Of a DNA stretch of 15,180 nucleotides, positions 14,201 to 15,180 are shown in pieces. Location: positions 1 through 15,180 of the forward strand of contig JBIKRJ010000038.1 of the NCBI GenBank assembly GCA_044349205.1, in the 5' to 3' direction. Below the pieces are notes generated by a model. It ran no database searches, was not told where the DNA came from, and worked only from the letters and a program-made list of their open reading frames with translations. Position numbers and translations under genes: made by a program. Within the stretch, counting starts at the first letter, position 1. Each line of letters starts with the position of its first letter. The DNA is from UBA9547 sp044349205 (GTDB taxonomy: Bacteria > Bacteroidota > Bacteroidia > Cytophagales > UBA9547).

Positions 14201-15180
14201 GAACGGCATCATAGGCATGATTGACTTGCTGTCGGAAAGTGAGTTGAACGAAAGGCAAAAAGAATTTGTACAAACCATCAAAAAATCGTCGGAAACCTTG
14301 TTGGATATCTTGAACGACATTTTGGATTTGTCAAAATTAGAAGCTGGCAAAATGGAACTAAGGCCAATTCCAATCTCGCTTACCAATACCATTGAAAAAC
14401 TGTACGCTCTTTTCAAACAACAAGCCACCAAAAAAGGAATACACTTTGATTACGAAATAGACCCCGCCACTCCCAACTTCATATTGGCCGACGAAACTCG
14501 TTTGCTTCAAATATTGTCCAATCTTGTGTCCAATTCCATCAAGTTTACCGACAAAGGATACTTAAAAGTAAAAATACAACCCGAACATAGTCAGGCTCCA
14601 CAACATTTGCTGAGGGTTGAAGTGCAAGACTCGGGCATTGGCATTTCTGAAGAAGACATCCACAAATTGTTTGCCACCTTTCAACAGCTCGACAACAGTT
14701 CGACCAAAAATTACAAAGGCACTGGTCTAGGACTTTCCATCTCTCGCCAACTTACCCATCTGATGGGCGGTGAAATAGGCGTAATTTCTTCCGTAGGCGA
14801 GGGAAGCACATTTTGGTTTACCTTCCACACCCAAGAGTCGGGTGTCGCAATCGAAAAAACAGAAGAAACCGAAAACAGAATCTTCAAGTTTACCCATTAC
14901 AGCCCAAGAGTGTTGCTTGTCGACGACAATGCTATCAACCTAAAAGTAGCCGGTGAAATTTTGGCTTTTGCCGGTTGCGAAGCAGAATGTGTATCAAATG
15001 GCCAAAGTGCGATAGCGAAAGTCAAAGAAGGAAATTTCTTCGATGTGGTGATGATGGATGTACAAATGCCCGACATGGACGGGATTACGGCCACCCAGCA
15101 TATAAAAGCCTTGCCTTTGATGCGTATACCGCCCATAATTGCCATGACGGCCTATTCCATGATCGATGACAGGGAAAAGT
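11229..15180 (+). CDS. Hybrid sensor histidine kinase, six PAS domains, GAF, HisKA, HATPase, receiver (incomplete at 3' end)
   Basis: The frame is open from the ATG at 11229 to the window edge (1317 codons, no stop). After a charged coiled-coil start (TTELKERTKEELLQEITELKK) come PAS-like domains at about 46-155, 166-280, 296-412 and 422-538, several ending in DIT/DVTE motifs. A GAF domain follows at about 541-705 (FHVALYEKD, WIGVPLSLQGNIIGAIGVKS), then PAS at about 714-835 and 841-955. HisKA (974-1044) has the H-box FLANMSHEIRTPMNG with His985. The ATPase domain has its N-box at 1095-1102, DSGIGI at 1134 and GTGLGLSI at 1164. The receiver domain has D1232/D1233, phospho-acceptor Asp1277 (MDVQMPDMDG) and Thr1307. 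No membrane segment is seen, so it should sense cytosolic signals and relay phosphate internally to the receiver. Any Hpt domain or further receiver lies outside the window. Confidence 0.95.
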   Translation, partial: MATTELKERTKEELLQEITELKKLISKLEIEHSHSFQPNSGKESDLQKLVNESSHDLIFVHDTDGRILALNKVISDLLPEQKFSDMREILVPNVRHHFDDYLTRIKLNSSDKGYMKIYARDGHERILKYNNKLVLNDDSEPIIQGLAHDITELWEANKNLKASHLSYKGLFDSSDDAIFILDQKGKIISANKTAQESYKKDEKRFLGKQYLQVALKNIPESLKLSYKLRRTWNGDTQKLELSGKLPNDIPFTKEVTLKKGKYYGEDVIICQERDVTERKLAEVKMRNEIALKKTEEKLHKVFEKINLVGLILDSNEKITYSNIALARLLGKKPKELIGKRPTHIFTPDKKYKRGEFFRDMANGGFTNKFEWKLLSKYQDERTLQFTVTPMTSPMGEIVGLTMLGEDVTENKRMVRALRESNEKLRGLFENANDLIVGFSPDGKISFVNQSWKTTLLFTDQDLQTLKFWEIITEDSLGKFQKYLNEVDANKRSNNIDLKFLTKEKKHVYAVGSVSCIFKNDKVIEYRGIFYNNTDKVRSERSQNLYNSIAVLALEVKNLDTLFMEIHKLMKSVIEVNNFHVALYEKDSHKLEYPYYVDEQLGHFTNSTGENRITYDALTDYTLRTGKALFLLENQIIQLASEGKIKLSGRIPKIWIGVPLSLQGNIIGAIGVKSYNDINKYRERHFNMLTFASDQIALSIERTRREGMIRNQTAKLKAIFETSSHLIWTVTRDRVLTSFNQNYSDAVFQQYGIRPAIGLTVTKNIPILAGDEFKTIVNIKYDEAFDGNPQHLETKIKSIDGKEYWWESFFNPIYEPDGSINEVSIISHNITEKKQIELAVIQSEEKFKNIFLSFQDIYFRSDIEGNITLVSPSVFEICGFTPKELQSRNISELYTSQNKQTRLIRELLTTGSVRNYEINLLKKDGTYLNCISHLRIIYQNQKPVSIAGVVRDITELKKASEEILQAKELAERSLKVKEVFLANMSHEIRTPMNGIIGMIDLLSESELNERQKEFVQTIKKSSETLLDILNDILDLSKLEAGKMELRPIPISLTNTIEKLYALFKQQATKKGIHFDYEIDPATPNFILADETRLLQILSNLVSNSIKFTDKGYLKVKIQPEHSQAPQHLLRVEVQDSGIGISEEDIHKLFATFQQLDNSSTKNYKGTGLGLSISRQLTHLMGGEIGVISSVGEGSTFWFTFHTQESGVAIEKTEETENRIFKFTHYSPRVLLVDDNAINLKVAGEILAFAGCEAECVSNGQSAIAKVKEGNFFDVVMMDVQMPDMDGITATQHIKALPLMRIPPIIAMTAYSMIDDREK

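Noticed and set aside
1..15180. CRISPR arrays, transposases, integrases, toxin-antitoxin or restriction genes
   Set aside because: None were found on either strand. The genes recognised are housekeeping, surface or signalling genes.

Overview
The window looks like chromosomal DNA of a Bacteroidota bacterium, most likely in or near the Cytophagales. Several features point there: a secreted FG-GAP/ASPIC-UnbV protein with a C-terminal type IX secretion (T9SS) sorting domain, a FISUMP lipoprotein, a large cytosolic PAS/GAF hybrid kinase, and promoters that fit the Bacteroidota consensus (TTG, about 19 nt, TAnnTTTG) rather than the E. coli one. Shine-Dalgarno sequences are not evident. The lineage below phylum is inference.

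Layout. Bases 1-200 (minus) are the 5' end of a CcmF/CcsA-like cytochrome c assembly gene. A 643-residue secreted T9SS cargo protein follows (427-2358, minus), with its own promoter and a strong terminator. A 280-base gap holds a long perfect hairpin with no T-tract. Next is a stand-alone trpC (2639-3424, minus) directly downstream of a tRNA-Lys(TTT) gene (3494-3566, minus), with an intrinsic terminator between them. The tRNA promoter is packed head to head with the promoter of a TPR/SH3b membrane protein (3635-4417, plus). A minus-strand pair, purL then a GtrA-like gene (7122 down to 4424), converges on it. Upstream of purL are a FISUMP lipoprotein (7217-7858, minus) and an Sfp-type phosphopantetheinyl transferase (8047-8688, minus).

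From 8786 the coding strand switches. A seven-bladed WD40 protein, an exported protein I cannot place in any family (9748-11214), and a hybrid histidine kinase with six PAS domains and one GAF domain (11229 to the window end, incomplete) run in the same direction with gaps of 53 and 14 nt. They may form one transcription unit.

Most of the window is housekeeping (trpC, purL, tRNA-Lys, phosphopantetheinyl transferase, cytochrome c assembly) mixed with surface and signalling genes. I see no insertion sequence, integrase, CRISPR array, phage or defence locus. The most unusual items are the tRNA-terminator-trpC arrangement, the interleaved divergent promoters, a heptanucleotide tandem repeat inside the purL reading frame, the hairpin at 2445-2481, and the uncharacterised exported protein between a WD40 propeller and a multi-PAS kinase. 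None of these amounts to clear evidence of a new system.
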